A DNA stretch of 30,517 nucleotides from Apostichopus parvimensis (lineage: Eukaryota; Echinodermata; Holothuroidea; Aspidochirotida; Stichopodidae), in assembly GCA_000934455.1 (NCBI GenBank), contig KN888144.1:43162-73678 (forward strand), read 5' to 3'. The stretch's first letter is position 1, and every line of letters begins with the position of its first letter. A program made the translations under genes and the position numbers. Under the pieces are notes generated by a model. That model saw nothing but the letters and a program-made list of their open reading frames with translations. It searched no databases and was not told the origin of the DNA. Positions 10,261 to 20,693 of this stretch are shown piece after piece.

Positions 10261-12204
10261 AAGAATTTATGGCAAGTAAGTACTTCCCTCCCTGTCCCTT
10301 TAAGTTGCACATTTGAAGTGTTGAGTGTGATACAGTCTGGTTGTACCTTTTGTGAATAGTTAAAAAAAGAATAGTCCAGAGTTATTCCATATTAATGATA
10401 GCCTAAAAAATACACACAAAGAAAGAACACTATACCAAAGCATGTCGGATGTACAGGTTGAGGGACAATGACATTTGAAACTTACCACAGGTCAAAAATT
10501 TAACAGTACTACTTACAAATACAGTTGTGACATGAAGTGCTGTATTTTATTTTTGGGTTATCAATATGAAAATCAGTGGGCTGTTCTTTAACGAAAAAGC
10601 AGATACCTAGAAATCTGCTATTTTGTTGACTTTTGTACACCAAAATTATCAGGAATGTTGAAATAAGCATTCAAGGTTTTAAACTGAATTACATCATTAC
10701 TTTTGTCGGACACAAAATTTATACATGTATTTAAGTACCCGGATATTAACTCATTTGTAAGAAGCCAACACAAACAAGGAACAATTTACCAAATGAATTT
10801 AGAATTTTTGACAAAGTCATATATGCCATTCAAACCTGCGTGCATTTGTTTACTTTTCTTAGAAACACCAAAATTTCCCAAAGTTCACGTGGGGTCTCTG
10901 TCTCAATTGTACCTGAATTTATGAAACTTGATTGTTAGTTAATAAAAGTGCAGATTTATCACTTATTTTGCTGTATACTTCCAGTTTCACTTTCAGCATA
11001 GGAGTAATTCACAGAAATTCTGAATGACCTCGCTTCACCGCTTGTTTTCTGCTATGGAGTAGTGTGATCCCAGTCATAAAAAATTCAGACTGTTGGAATC
11101 TTACAATTTTAATGGTCATGACAAATTTTAACTTGGTGTTGTTCTTAGAGAAACTCATCTTATAATAAATCACAACAATCACAATATCATTTGTACTGCT
11201 CATGCAGTCTGCAACAACTCCAGTTTTCTTTCAACAACAACAATACACCACCTATGCTTCCTGGATGCCAATCAAGTGTTATGCCTGGAATGCCGGTTAT
11301 TGCCACCACTGAACTTTCTGTGAAACTTGAAGATTTGTTGTTATTATTGCTTTAGATGCTAGTGTTGTAATTCTTTCCCCTCAGAGCAAAACCTTGTCAG
11401 AGCTGTAACAGTATATAGGAATGTAGGGAATGCTAGAAACTCTTCTAGGTGTTTTGTAGACAAAATAGTTTGCCTTTTTCATCTGTCACAGGGAAAAAAG
11501 GGTTCTTTCCTTCATCCATTGTCCATAGGTGGCCAACAGTGTGACAGGTGTGTATATACCCTTCCAGCATCGAGAGGACCACTACAAAGGACTATTGTGA
11601 AGGACTCTTTTAAAATGTTAAAATCAAACTATGCTTGGTACATTATTGTTTGGGTCCATTCAGTTTTCATGCTCTACTTATCTCGAACTCATCACTTTGA
11701 ATGTTTTTGACCAGTGCCTTTTTTTGTCAACAACTTTGAAGAGTGATGATAGATCTCAAGCAGGCAGAACTCTCCATTGTGAGGAGATACTGACTGTAAA
11801 TGATAAAGAATCATGTTGTGTTTTGCAATGTACAAGCAATATACTCAAATTGCATGAAGATATATTACATTCCTTAATTTGCTTCATTAGTTTACTGTCT
11901 TGACATATATTTAGCTCCTTGAGAAAGTATATATATTTACATTGCCCAAGTGATATTTAAGGAAGGGAGAAGCCCAACGATCTTGTAATTTGTGTCACAC
12001 TTGTGTGCTATTAATGATTACCAAATCTACCGCCCCCACTTTTCTAGCATACTTCCTCTCTCACTTCCTTCCCCACTTCCATGCTCAGGAGTGATGCAGT
12101 AATCACCTACTGTATTCCTTGATCGGAGTCTTTCTTTAGATATAAAATTGATGTACTGTACATGTTTTTGTGTCTAGCTTTCATACTGGAGCCTACTTGC
12201 ATTG
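10261..12204. other. AT-rich non-coding sequence, nothing recognised
   Basis: Several 60-90 codon frames (10703-10924, 11009-11203, 11519-11710, 11631-11903) show no domain, splice context or codon pattern suggesting a gene. Confidence 0.6.
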
Positions 12205-12266
12205 TGGGGAAGGGGAAAAAAAAAACAGGAAAAAAAAAGAAGACAAAGAGGGAAAAAAAAAAAAAC
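12205..12266 (+). repeat. Polypurine low-complexity tract
   Basis: About 60 nt of nearly pure A/G with several A-runs of 9-13. A T-run follows at 12378-12391, and a longer T-rich tract lies at 12950-12985. Confidence 0.85.
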
Positions 12267-12515
12267 CTGAATTAAAGTAAAATTGTTAGTTCAAAAGGAC
12301 ACGTTTTTAAATTCAGTAAAGTGATATGAAAAATTGAATATATGCATTGATATAATTTGACAACTTTTCTTTCACTATTTTTTTTTTTTTTGAATAGAAA
12401 AGGTTTTCCTTTTAGTCAACTATTTTGTTATTAAGGAAATCATGGCTCATAATCTTGTCCTTAACAGTGAATGAAGACGTACTAGAAAATGGATGTTATT
12501 GAATGTTATAATTAT

Positions 12516-12593
12516 TTATTACAATCTCTGCAGGCTGACATCAAACTAAACCAGTTATTACAATCTCTGCAGGTTGACATCAAACTAAACCAG
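12516..12593. repeat. 39-bp tandem duplication
   Basis: TTATTACAATCTCTGCAGG-(c/t)-TGACATCAAACTAAACCAG occurs at 12516-12554 and 12555-12593. The two units differ at one position. Confidence 0.9.
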
Positions 12594-12599
12594 TCTGCG

Positions 12600-14380
12600 G
12601 TAATGAAACAACAAGACAAATATTAGTTTAAATTAACCACTTTGTTTGACGGCCTCATGACCCTCAGGACACAGTTAACTTTGTACAACATTTTCAAAAT
12701 GGTTTCATATTTGCACCCTCCTTGAGATGGTAAACAACACTTTTAAAGTGTCCCCATACATGTATATTCTCATCAGAAAATGTCAGTATTTAAAGGTCAG
12801 CAGTGTTGTTCTGTGAAATTTAAAATGTCAAATTGACCTTACCCATGAATGTTCAACCCTCAGCAAGCATTTTACTGTCACTGAGACAAGTGTCTAATTT
12901 GTTATGTACCTCCCTATCTTTGTTTCTCCTTCTTCCCTGCTAAATTTGATTTTTTTTTTTTTTTTTTAATTTTTATTTATTTTTTAACTAGAATAGTCAT
13001 CAAATCCCCAATTGACCTTTCCCATATTTCCATATTCGAAAATAGTAGGCCTACTTTTGGGGTTTATGTTATTCAAAGAATGCTGTTCTGCCTGAAGACA
13101 TCTATAACATTTGGACCGTGCACAGACATGCAATGTTCAGTGTTTTTTAATAATTGAAGGACTAATTGATATCAACAGTCCTTAAATCCAGAATGTTGTT
13201 TATTACCTGGAAAGTGAGGATAAATATATGAAATAAAGGTAAAGAAAGAACGAGGTAGGGGGAAAACAGGTATTAATTAAGAAACAGAATTTATTTCTCA
13301 AAGATAATCATGTTTTTGTCCTGAGGAAGTTTTGATTCCAAGAATATGCCTAATTTAAACTCTTTTCAAAGCTTTTCTAGGAATTAATCCTAATGTTGTC
13401 AGGTTTCTTCTTCTTCCAGATCACAGACAATATCAGCTAATTATGCCAGTGAATATAAATTGAAGCTTGTGGTTGACCTTTTTTTTTTTAACTTCAACTT
13501 GTTTAGATAACTTTGTCTTAGAATTTTTCCAATACCACAATATATTAGATAAATGCCAGTAGACTAGCCATTTGTTCCATTTTATGTGAAGTCAAAGATA
13601 GTACAAAATGAGAACACTACAGTAGTTACACACTCTGAACAACAAATATCATATATTTTATGTAAAACGCAAATTCTCTCCCAAGGACTCGTTCTTTTCA
13701 AGTCTACAGACAGCTTTATACCCTGATCTTTTATTTTGACATTTGGCATTTTCCACATGTTACAGTAGCAATGAAACAAAAAATTCTGGCTTCTGAAGTT
13801 AAAAGAGAAATTACTAAAATGTCAATTAATTGCTTTCTGTAAATTGTGTTTCCATGAATTTGGTTGATGACCATGTATATATAGAAATGACATGTGGAAA
13901 ATAACATCCAGGGTGGCTTTGGTACTTGGAGCAAAATTTAAATGTTAAACTTGGTTTGTTTTTGTGGGTGTGCAGTGCATCTTGGGGCTTCTGTACGTGA
14001 CTTGAAAGGACATATATAATTATTAAAACCGCAGTATTAAGTGCTCGTATCATTTCCTGCAGTAATTTCACTGTAATTAATTTTAAGTGGGTTCAAAGGT
14101 TTTTCTTATCATTTCATCCTACTAATGGGTACCTCTCAATTTGTGTGAACAACATTCAGTACATATGATAGTGTTCTTCAAAACTAAAATGTATCTTCTG
14201 TGTCACTTGTACATGAAATGTATGTACTTAAAGAAATAAAATTTTGCAACCTGAAAAATTATAAAATATTGAAGTTAGACCATTGGTATTGAAAATATTT
14301 TGCTTGAGGTTGTATTATAATAACATTTGTTGAGTAGCAAGGCCATGTGCAGTCTATAAGCAGCTGTGCAACACATTTGG
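12600..14380. other. AT-rich non-coding sequence
   Basis: Only low-complexity T-runs (12950-12985, 13480-13489) and short overlapping - strand frames around 13582-14071 are present. I support no gene or repeat. Confidence 0.6.
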
Positions 14381-14383
14381 AGA

Positions 14384-14473
14384 CTTGTTTATCTGTCGCT
14401 GCAGATCAATAAACCGTATCGTGAGCCTAAACCTCATATGCACGAAGTAAAAATCATAGGGCAGATAAACAAG
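14384..14473. repeat. 90-bp inverted repeat with 12-bp perfect arms
   Basis: CTTGTTTATCTG (14384-14395) and CAGATAAACAAG (14462-14473) are exact complements; the flanking bases extend the match loosely. The 66-nt loop has no coding content. It could be a small foldback remnant or a structured RNA segment. Confidence 0.6.
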
Positions 14474-14684
14474 ACATTCCCCTAGCTGTAATGTGTGTGT
14501 CATACAGTACTGATGACTTGTGTCACTTCAAGTTCATGAATATTATCAAGGAGGGTTTTGTTTTTGTTTTAAAGTTTGGTTTGTTTTCCCTTTCTGACAC
14601 TCCATACAGCAAATTAGGTTTTCTAGCATCCAGGCATGCAACAACATTAATTCATGAATGTATGACTTATAAGGGTGTTTTCTT

Positions 14685-15654
14685 TTAAAGCAGCATTTTG
14701 CGTTTGGTCGCTGTTTTCTACTTTTTTGACATGTCCATCAAGTTTTTTACATATATCAATCACAAAACAGCAAACTAAGATATCAGCCAAGTTTTTCCCT
14801 GCCAACANNNNNNNNNNNNNNNNNNNNNNNNNNNNNNNNNNNNNNNNNNNNNNNNNNNNNNNNNNNNNNNNNNNNNNNNNNNNNNNNNNNNNNNNNNNNN
14901 NNNNNNNNNNNNNNNNNNNNNNNNNNNNNNNNNNNNNNNNNNNNNNNNNNNNNNNNNNNNNNNNNNNNNNNNNNNNNNNNNNNNNNNNNNNNNNNNNNNN
15001 NNNNNNNNNNNNNNNNNNNNNNNNNNNNNNNNNNNNNNNNNNNNNNNNNNNNNNNNNNNNNNNNNNNNNNNNNNNNNNNNNNNNNNNNNNNNNNNNNNNN
15101 NNNNNNNNNNNNNNNNNNNNNNNNNNNNNNNNNNNNNNNNNNNNNNNNNNNNNNNNNNNNNNNNNNNNNNNNNNNNNNNNNNNNNNNNNNNNNNNNNNNN
15201 NNNNNNNNNNNNNNNNNNNNNNNNNNNNNNNNNNNNNNNNNNNNNNNNNNNNNNNNNNNNNNNNNNNNNNNNNNNNNNNNNNNNNNNNNNNNNNNNNNNN
15301 NNNNNNNNNNNNNNNNNNNNNNNNNNNNNNNNNNNNNNNNNNNNNNNNNNNNNNNNNNNNNNNNNNNNNNNNNNNNNNNNNNNNNNNNNNNNNNNNNNNN
15401 NNNNNNNNNNNNNNNNNNNNNNNNNNNNNNNNNNNNNNNNNNNNNNNNNNNNNNNNNNNNNNNNNNNNNNNNNNNNNNNNNNNNNNNNNNNNNNNNNNNN
15501 NNNNNNNNNNNNNNNNNNNNNNNNNNNNNNNNNNNNNNNNNNNNNNNNNNNNNNNNNNNNNNNNNNNNNNNNNNNNNNNNNNATGTCGTTATGGCATAGT
15601 GGAGTCAGTGAGGTTGAGAAATATCATAGAAAAGGACGCAAAATGCTGCTTTAA
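14685..15654. mobile_element. Second TTAA-flanked TIR element; interior lost in the assembly gap
   Basis: The left end TTAAAGCAGCATTTTGCGTT (14685) and right end (reverse complement from 15654) TTAAAGCAGCATTTTGCGTC are inverted repeats identical over 19 of 20 bases. The 120 bases before the gap align with the reverse complement of the right part of the 5284-6293 element, sharing a 'caatcacaaaa.gcaaaactaaga'-like block. With the gap counted at face value the element is ~970 bp, close to the 1010 bp of the complete copy, so the gap most likely hides MITE interior rather than a gene. The long frame spanning the Ns is meaningless. Confidence 0.8.
14808..15582. other. Assembly gap (775 Ns)
   Basis: A run of 775 N characters with inverted-repeat sequence on both sides. 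Self-complementary flanks are a common reason for an assembly break. Confidence 0.99.
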
Positions 15655-15867
15655 AGGGTAGTTTGTCTCAAATGTGCACAGACATGACAACTAATGGGAC
15701 AGTCCAGTGTAACTCTATGTCAAACTGTCCCCCTCTATTTCCAACTGCAGTTTTGCGTCATTTATGTAGCAATTGCTACAGTTTGGTTGTATACTCCACC
15801 ATGAAAGAAAAGATACGGTACTTGGAATTAGCATTGCTCTGATTATCAGCATGCATGCATTAACAGT

Positions 15868-16045
15868 ATTTACTTCACTCCTCTCTTACCTGTCTCATTC
15901 CACACTTACGTACTTTCCTAGTCTACCAAGATGCCACTGGTATAATTATTGCATTTGGCCCTTGGTGACCCCCGTAACGGGTCACCGCACACTATCTCTT
16001 GCTTCCGAATTTTACCATTCCCGAAGATAAAAGCTTGTTGCGCTC
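15868..16045 (+). repeat. Diverged copy of the 'cttacctgtc' family with an 8-bp hairpin
   Basis: The blocks are agtatttacttcactcctct, cttacctgtctcattccaca and cctagtctacc, followed by a perfect hairpin GGTGACCC(7 nt)GGGTCACC (15964-15986) where other copies have a GACC..GGTC hairpin, then ttttaccattcccgaag matching ttctcattctaccatccaaag. Confidence 0.65.
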
Positions 16046-16440
16046 TGCCCCTCGGTTGATCTAAGTGTCTGTACGGCTTTTGCTCTCTGTCGGGCCTGCG
16101 CAGTTCTGCCTGACTTGGCTAGTGTGTCAGAACGGTCTAGCTCTTGGTGACCACGGAAGAGGTCCTCCCCCTGGATGGGTTGGGTAGCCAGTCTTTTATC
16201 TGGACTTGCCTGCCGGTCAGTTCATCGCTGCTGGAACGTTACGCCAGCAGGATTCCACCGACCAGACCGCGACCCTGCAAACTGGTCATAGACCAGTCTG
16301 GCCAGTGGTACCAGAAGCCACAGGATTTGTGAAGCCTCGCGAAAGAGAACAGGTCACGCACTTGATGGTGTTTCTACCTTCCTTCGACCTCGTTACCTAT
16401 ATAGCTAAGAATAGGGATACAGAAATAACCGTAATATAAG
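16046..16440 (+). other. GC-richer block downstream of a repeat copy, possible retroelement remnant
   Basis: From about 16046 to 16400 the sequence is clearly richer in G, C and CpG than its neighbours, and two overlapping + frames stay open (16144-16332 and 16206-16439). The second reads LPAGQFIAAGTLRQQDSTDQ onward to EATGFVKPREREQV. I recognise no domain. It follows a family copy directly, as the GC-rich tails of the 7913 and 24783 copies do, so the simplest reading is the internal part of a retroelement that is old or distantly related. Host exon content is possible but unsupported by splice sites. Confidence 0.35.
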
Positions 16441-17580
16441 AACAATTTATAACTAGAGCAATGCTTCTTATAACAAGTAATATATATGGAAGTCTATAAT
16501 TGTGTAGGACTACCATCAAATTGTGCAGTCTTACTGCAAACAAAACTTAAGGAAAGAATTAAAATAAAACAAATCGTTTATATTTTTTATTAGAATTCAG
16601 TCATGGATTGAATGCAGTGTTTAAGAAACAACACTGAATGAGCAAGGATGCACTGATGGAAATAAAGAGGGACTTAACACAGATGTTGGCAAATGTTAGC
16701 CTATATTTTTGTCATTCCTTTTATTTCATTGGTAACAGATCGGTGAAGGCCAATAGTGGGCTTGAAATATCCGTTATCCGCAAAAGCCGATAGCAACTAT
16801 ATTAGTTCAGCACTACCTGAAAATATAGTCTATTAACATACGTTTTACTATCAAAGAATATTGGCTCTTTTCATTGTTATTTGAGAAAACTTTTCTTCAG
16901 ATATTTGGAAATGGCACAAATATACTTTCTTCACAATGATGAGGTTGTAAACATGTTTCTAGAAGTGAAGTTAGTGAACAACATATAAATGGGATTTTAC
17001 TATCGAATAGCAGAAAAAATAGGCCAGCTATCAAATCAACTCAAACATTGCTTCCTGGAAGCCATTTTCATTCTTCTTATACAAAGGTTTTTACCTAACT
17101 AAGGAAATCATAAAATTTGAAAGGAAACAACAGTTCAATTGGAATCTTCATGTTGGTTTTCCCTTTTAATTACCTTGTAGGTAGTTACTTCAAGGTTGGA
17201 AAATAAACATAAAACAAAAACAAAAGTTTTCATTTTTTACTTCCGTAATATTTTTTTGTTAATAATTATGGACCCCACCAAAGGTAAAAAGTTCATCGCC
17301 AATTACTCCTTGAAGCCTCTTTGACATTAGTGAAAGAAACTTATCTTAGGAGAAGCTTTGATTTCTTCAAATCGAGTAGACCTACTAGAAATATCTTCAG
17401 TTTGAGAAATATCCAACTTATAATGGCTCCTTTCATCCAAGTATGTATTATTTATGAAAATAACCGAATTGAAATATTGTTCTCTGAAAAGAGAATTTTC
17501 AAATAGTATTACTCTTTTTGGGACTGCTGGCTGGAAATTTTGCTAGCAGATTGTCAGATCCAGTAAAGCCTACAGTACTG
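16441..17580. other. AT-rich non-coding sequence, nothing recognised
   Basis: No supported exon, RNA gene or repeat. The frame at 17321-17506 has no domain or splice context. Confidence 0.6.
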
Positions 17581-17582
17581 TT

Positions 17583-17800
17583 GTAATTTACTTTGCTCAT
17601 CGCTTACCTGTCTCTCACAACCTTAGCACCTCATTTTACCGTGCCTAGACTGTCGTGGTAACCTTTTATCACTGTGCGCCCTCTATGACCCGCCCTTCCT
17701 TCTCATTCTACCATCCAAAGTGCCTGCACGCATATTTTGGATTGGATTTTTTGCCTTTGGATTTTGTGTTAACGGTAGCTGAGGATTTACTGTTGTATAC
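17583..17800 (+). repeat. Copy of the 'cttacctgtc' family
   Basis: The core is well kept: tttactttgctcatcgctta, cctgtctctcacaaccttag, cattttaccgtgcctagact, ggtaaccttttatcactgtg, cgccctctatgacc and ttctcattctaccatccaaa. The central hairpin is mostly deleted (gacccgcccttcc). Loose similarity to the 7913 copy continues past the core to about 17800. The copy ends only about 220 nt before the first DH exon. Confidence 0.8.
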
Positions 17801-18021
17801 TACAATCTTACAGGAAATAATTTATAGTCTACCCTTTCCACCATGCGCATTACCAGTTCCTTTGAGAGGATTTAAAAAAGATATTTGGGAATTCTTGAAA
17901 TACATGGGAGATGGAACAAGTCAATTTTTAATCCTGCACCTGTTAGGAGGATGCAATTAATTGCAATGATACTCAATTTTACCATCCTTTGATGCATTCA
18001 TTCTCTAATTATCTTTGACAG

Positions 18022-18099
18022 AATTTGAAGCAACATGTCATGACCACACTATTGGAAACAGAAAAGTCTTATGTACAGTGCCTGGAGGCATTAATTAAG
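18022..18099 (+). CDS. ARHGEF17: Internal exon of a RhoGEF: start of the DH domain (conserved region 1)
   Basis: Twenty-six codons lie between a good acceptor (attatctttgacag) and a perfect donor (AAG|gtaagt); both boundaries are phase 0. The translation contains TTLLETEKSYVQCLEALIK, the classic first helix of Dbl-homology domains. Its TE.SYV motif carries the conserved glutamate of conserved region 1, which contacts switch I of the Rho GTPase. DH-PH proteins catalyse GDP-to-GTP exchange on Rho-family GTPases in the cytoplasm. The next exon continues exactly where the family continues, with RYQRPLK following LIK. The whole three-exon product agrees best with my recollection of ARHGEF17, where a similar KQHV..TLL.TE segment opens the DH domain; paralogues such as ARHGEF10 fit less well. 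Upstream exons were not found. Exon identity is strong; orthology is inferred without a database search. Confidence 0.9.
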
Positions 18100-18504
18100 G
18101 TAAGTAATTTTTACCGCTCTGGATTTTTTCCATTAAGTTCAATAAATTTATTGTATATATGTATTATAAAATACAATTTCTTATAAATTTTTGGTCAATT
18201 TTCTATCCTATGCTGTGCTACACAATTCATTAACTTAATTAAGTAGGTATTTGTTTTGTTTAAAATAATGTCAAGAAAGTAGAGTAACATTTTCTAGATT
18301 TCTGATGAAATTTGCTGTATAATTTACATGAAAGTGTATGGTAACCAAGTTTTTAGAATCAAGTGGAATTATTGATTTATTTTACTGATTAATAGTCATA
18401 TTTGCTGGAACCGTGCAGGAGGAAATTGCAATCATATTTTGAAGTGATACTAAGTTCAAGTGAATATTAATATGCATTAAATGAAATTATGGGACACAAA
18501 ATGC

Positions 18505-19330
18505 TAATGACCTTTATTAATATTCTCATGTTCTGTAGGCCTATTGTAAAGGATACTTTTGGAACATTATTAACTGCTGAGATATTTGCCAAAAGTCATG
18601 ACTTATAGTCTCTATGCTCAGAGTGGAGGTCATGGTATTGGTGAAAATTTGCAGGGGATTAAAGCTATAAATTAAGGTCAAAAGAGGTCAATATATACTG
18701 TACGCAAAACTCTAAAAAGATCATATATTGTAGTTTGGAGAAACCCTGTCCAGAAATTTGTTGGTATGAGATGAAACAAGTATATACAGGCTTTGGTGGA
18801 TGTCAAAGGTAATTTCTTCAATATTCTCATGTATTGTGTATGCCTACTGAAGAAGAAAACTTTTGTACACATCATTGACTGCTATAATATCTGCCAAAAA
18901 TTATGACCCAGTTTCCATGTTGAGGATTAAAGTCATGATATTGGTGGAAATTTGGTTGGGTCAGAACAAGAACATCTGAATTGCTCAATATCGTAATAAA
19001 AATCGTAATTTGAATAAAGGCGGTTCATGTATCTTGTTTGTACAACATGTAACAAGTATGGTTTTGGTGGAGGACAAAGGTCATTCTTCAAAATTCTTAT
19101 ATTGTGTAAGCTACACTGACAAAGATAACTTTTGTGGACATCATTTGACTGTTGCGATATTTGCCAAAATTTATGACCCAGTTTCTACACAGAGTATTGA
19201 GGTCATAGACTTATGGTGCAAGTGAAAACGTGACATCAGTAGATGTCAAAAATGTGAAAATCTGTCAAAAAGTGCTATATCTTCAGAATCTTAGATGGAG
19301 AGCAAAGGTCATTTAGGACAAATGAAATCT
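18505..19330 (+). repeat. Tandem array, about three diverged units of 270-300 bp
   Basis: The landmark 'ttca-atattctcatgta-ttgtgtag' recurs near 18517, 18817 and 19087. Each is followed by 'aacttttgtggacatcattgactg' and then 'atatttgccaaaatttatga', with 'gaggtcatgatattggtg' and 'acaagtat.tacaggttttggtgga.gtcaaaggtcatt' completing the cycle. The units share GGTCA motifs with the array at 9780-10260 but not the same period. Open frames inside it (18678-18875, 19010-19225) are by-products. Confidence 0.75.
18675..18690 (+). promoter_or_regulatory. DR4-type nuclear-receptor half-site pair (sequence match only)
   Basis: AGGTCA-aaag-AGGTCA lies in the first intron within the tandem array. Function is not shown by sequence, and the motif comes with the repeat. 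Confidence 0.25.
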
Positions 19331-19482
19331 AAAACGTGACTTTGAAGGTGGTATCTCATTCCAACCGTGGAAGTTATCCTGATAATCACTTCCGTGCTCA
19401 TACAGTACTGTGAGACTGTATCAACCATGATATTGGGTGATGACATACAACATTTTAGTATTCCACTAAGTAAGTAACCACA

Positions 19483-19526
19483 GTATTTACTTTGTTTCTC
19501 GCTTACCTGTCTCCCCACAACCTTCC
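19483..19526 (+). repeat. Truncated 5' piece of the 'cttacctgtc' family
   Basis: Only the left edge is present: agtatttactttgtttctcg followed by cttacctgtctccccacaac, then unrelated sequence. It faces the reversed copy that ends at 19757. Confidence 0.7.
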
Positions 19527-19616
19527 AAATTATGGAAAAGACTAAGAACCTAGGTTCCAGTTTCATACGAAAATCACTGTAGGAAATCTGGACAACAAAA
19601 CGTGTGATGTTGGTAC

Positions 19617-19757
19617 TTTGGATGGTAGAATGAGAAGGAAGGGCATAGACCGGGGGGGGGGGGTCCGGCCGGTTCACGTAGAGTGTTAAAAGATTACCAG
19701 TTCATGCTAGGCACGGTAGAACGAGGTGCTAAGGTTGTGGGGAGACAGGTAAGCTTG
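19617..19757 (-). repeat. Reversed copy of the 'cttacctgtc' family
   Basis: On the - strand this reads gcttacctgtctccccacaa, ccttagcacctcgttctacc, gtgcctagca, ctggtaatcttttaacactc, then a G/C-run region (12 Gs at 19652-19663 on the + strand) at the hairpin site, then ccttctcattctaccatcca. It is the only copy in this orientation, so CAG|GTAAGC (19746-19753) is on the gene's sense strand. Confidence 0.82.
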
Positions 19758-19759
19758 TC

Positions 19760-20690
19760 ACTCGTAAATAACCAAACCAGTAAGTTTTGGAATACTCGCC
19801 CATTGTGCTCTTGTCTTCTTGTTGAGTCAGTGAATCTGACTAGCAGCTCATGCACTTCACTCTGCCTATTCAATAATGATTTTATGTCTAATTAGATGTT
19901 TCCAATTTTGAAGTCCCAACATGAGAAAACTGAGCATTACGTCAGGACTGACATCATACACAGATTCAGGTTGGGTTCAAACACTGCTTAGAATTATAGC
20001 AGGGTACTGTACATACAAACGTTACTGTTTAATGAATGGTGAACTTGTGATTTTATAAATTATTAGCATTTATATATAAATCATTATTCAGTGAACAATT
20101 TGGTTTGTTCATGTTCTGCTTGCACAGAGTACTTGGACTGTAGTACACATGTGTGTTCTAACAATAGCTATAAACATCTTGGACTTGAAGTACTGTACTC
20201 AATAATTTATCATGGCCTTCCTGGAACAAATAAGTCCTATTAACTTCAACTTTGCTTAACACATGCTATTCATTGTAGCATTTTTGGGGCAATTTGACAC
20301 AGTTTTGTGTAACACTTAGCAATGTGATATAAACAACATAAAGGATACCCTAGGATTAAATATGATTCTAAAGTTAAGACTTCAGACTATGTGATGAATT
20401 CCTGTTATGTTGAACAAGGGACACCTCATCTGCCATGTAGACTCCTCCTCACTGCCATGAATTTGACACCCAGACCTTGAATTGGAATCCCCTCAACTAT
20501 TTCTGAGTAAAGTTTTAATCCCTGGCACCATTTCTACTACCATTGTATTATTAACCCATAGAATTTAGAAGACTAGAGTAGACACAAAGTTGCACTTTAG
20601 GGATTAATGATTGATTACTATGAGTACTTTATCACAATCTATAATCTATATATATATTATAGGCTTGAGATGGAATAAATGTACATGGCA
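19760..20690. other. AT-rich intronic sequence, nothing recognised
   Basis: I see no exon or repeat boundary I can support here. Confidence 0.6.
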
Positions 20691-20693
20691 AGC

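Noticed and set aside
11519-11903. Two overlapping + frames of 63 and 90 residues
   Set aside because: They are in different frames of the same AT-rich stretch, without splice sites or recognisable motifs; chance frames.
14675-15661. A 328-residue open frame on the + strand
   Set aside because: It is almost entirely Ns from the assembly gap; the real residues at both ends translate transposon inverted repeats.
17810-17960. Possible exon after the acceptor at 17813 (product ending KKDIWEFLKYMGDGTSQFLI...)
   Set aside because: It has a fair acceptor and protein-like look but no donor before the stop, and it overlaps or abuts a repeat copy. It could only be an alternative terminal exon, for which there is no poly(A) signal evidence.
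19309-19677. 122-residue - strand frame
   Set aside because: It overlaps the opposed repeat copies and the tandem array; nothing in it resembles a known protein.
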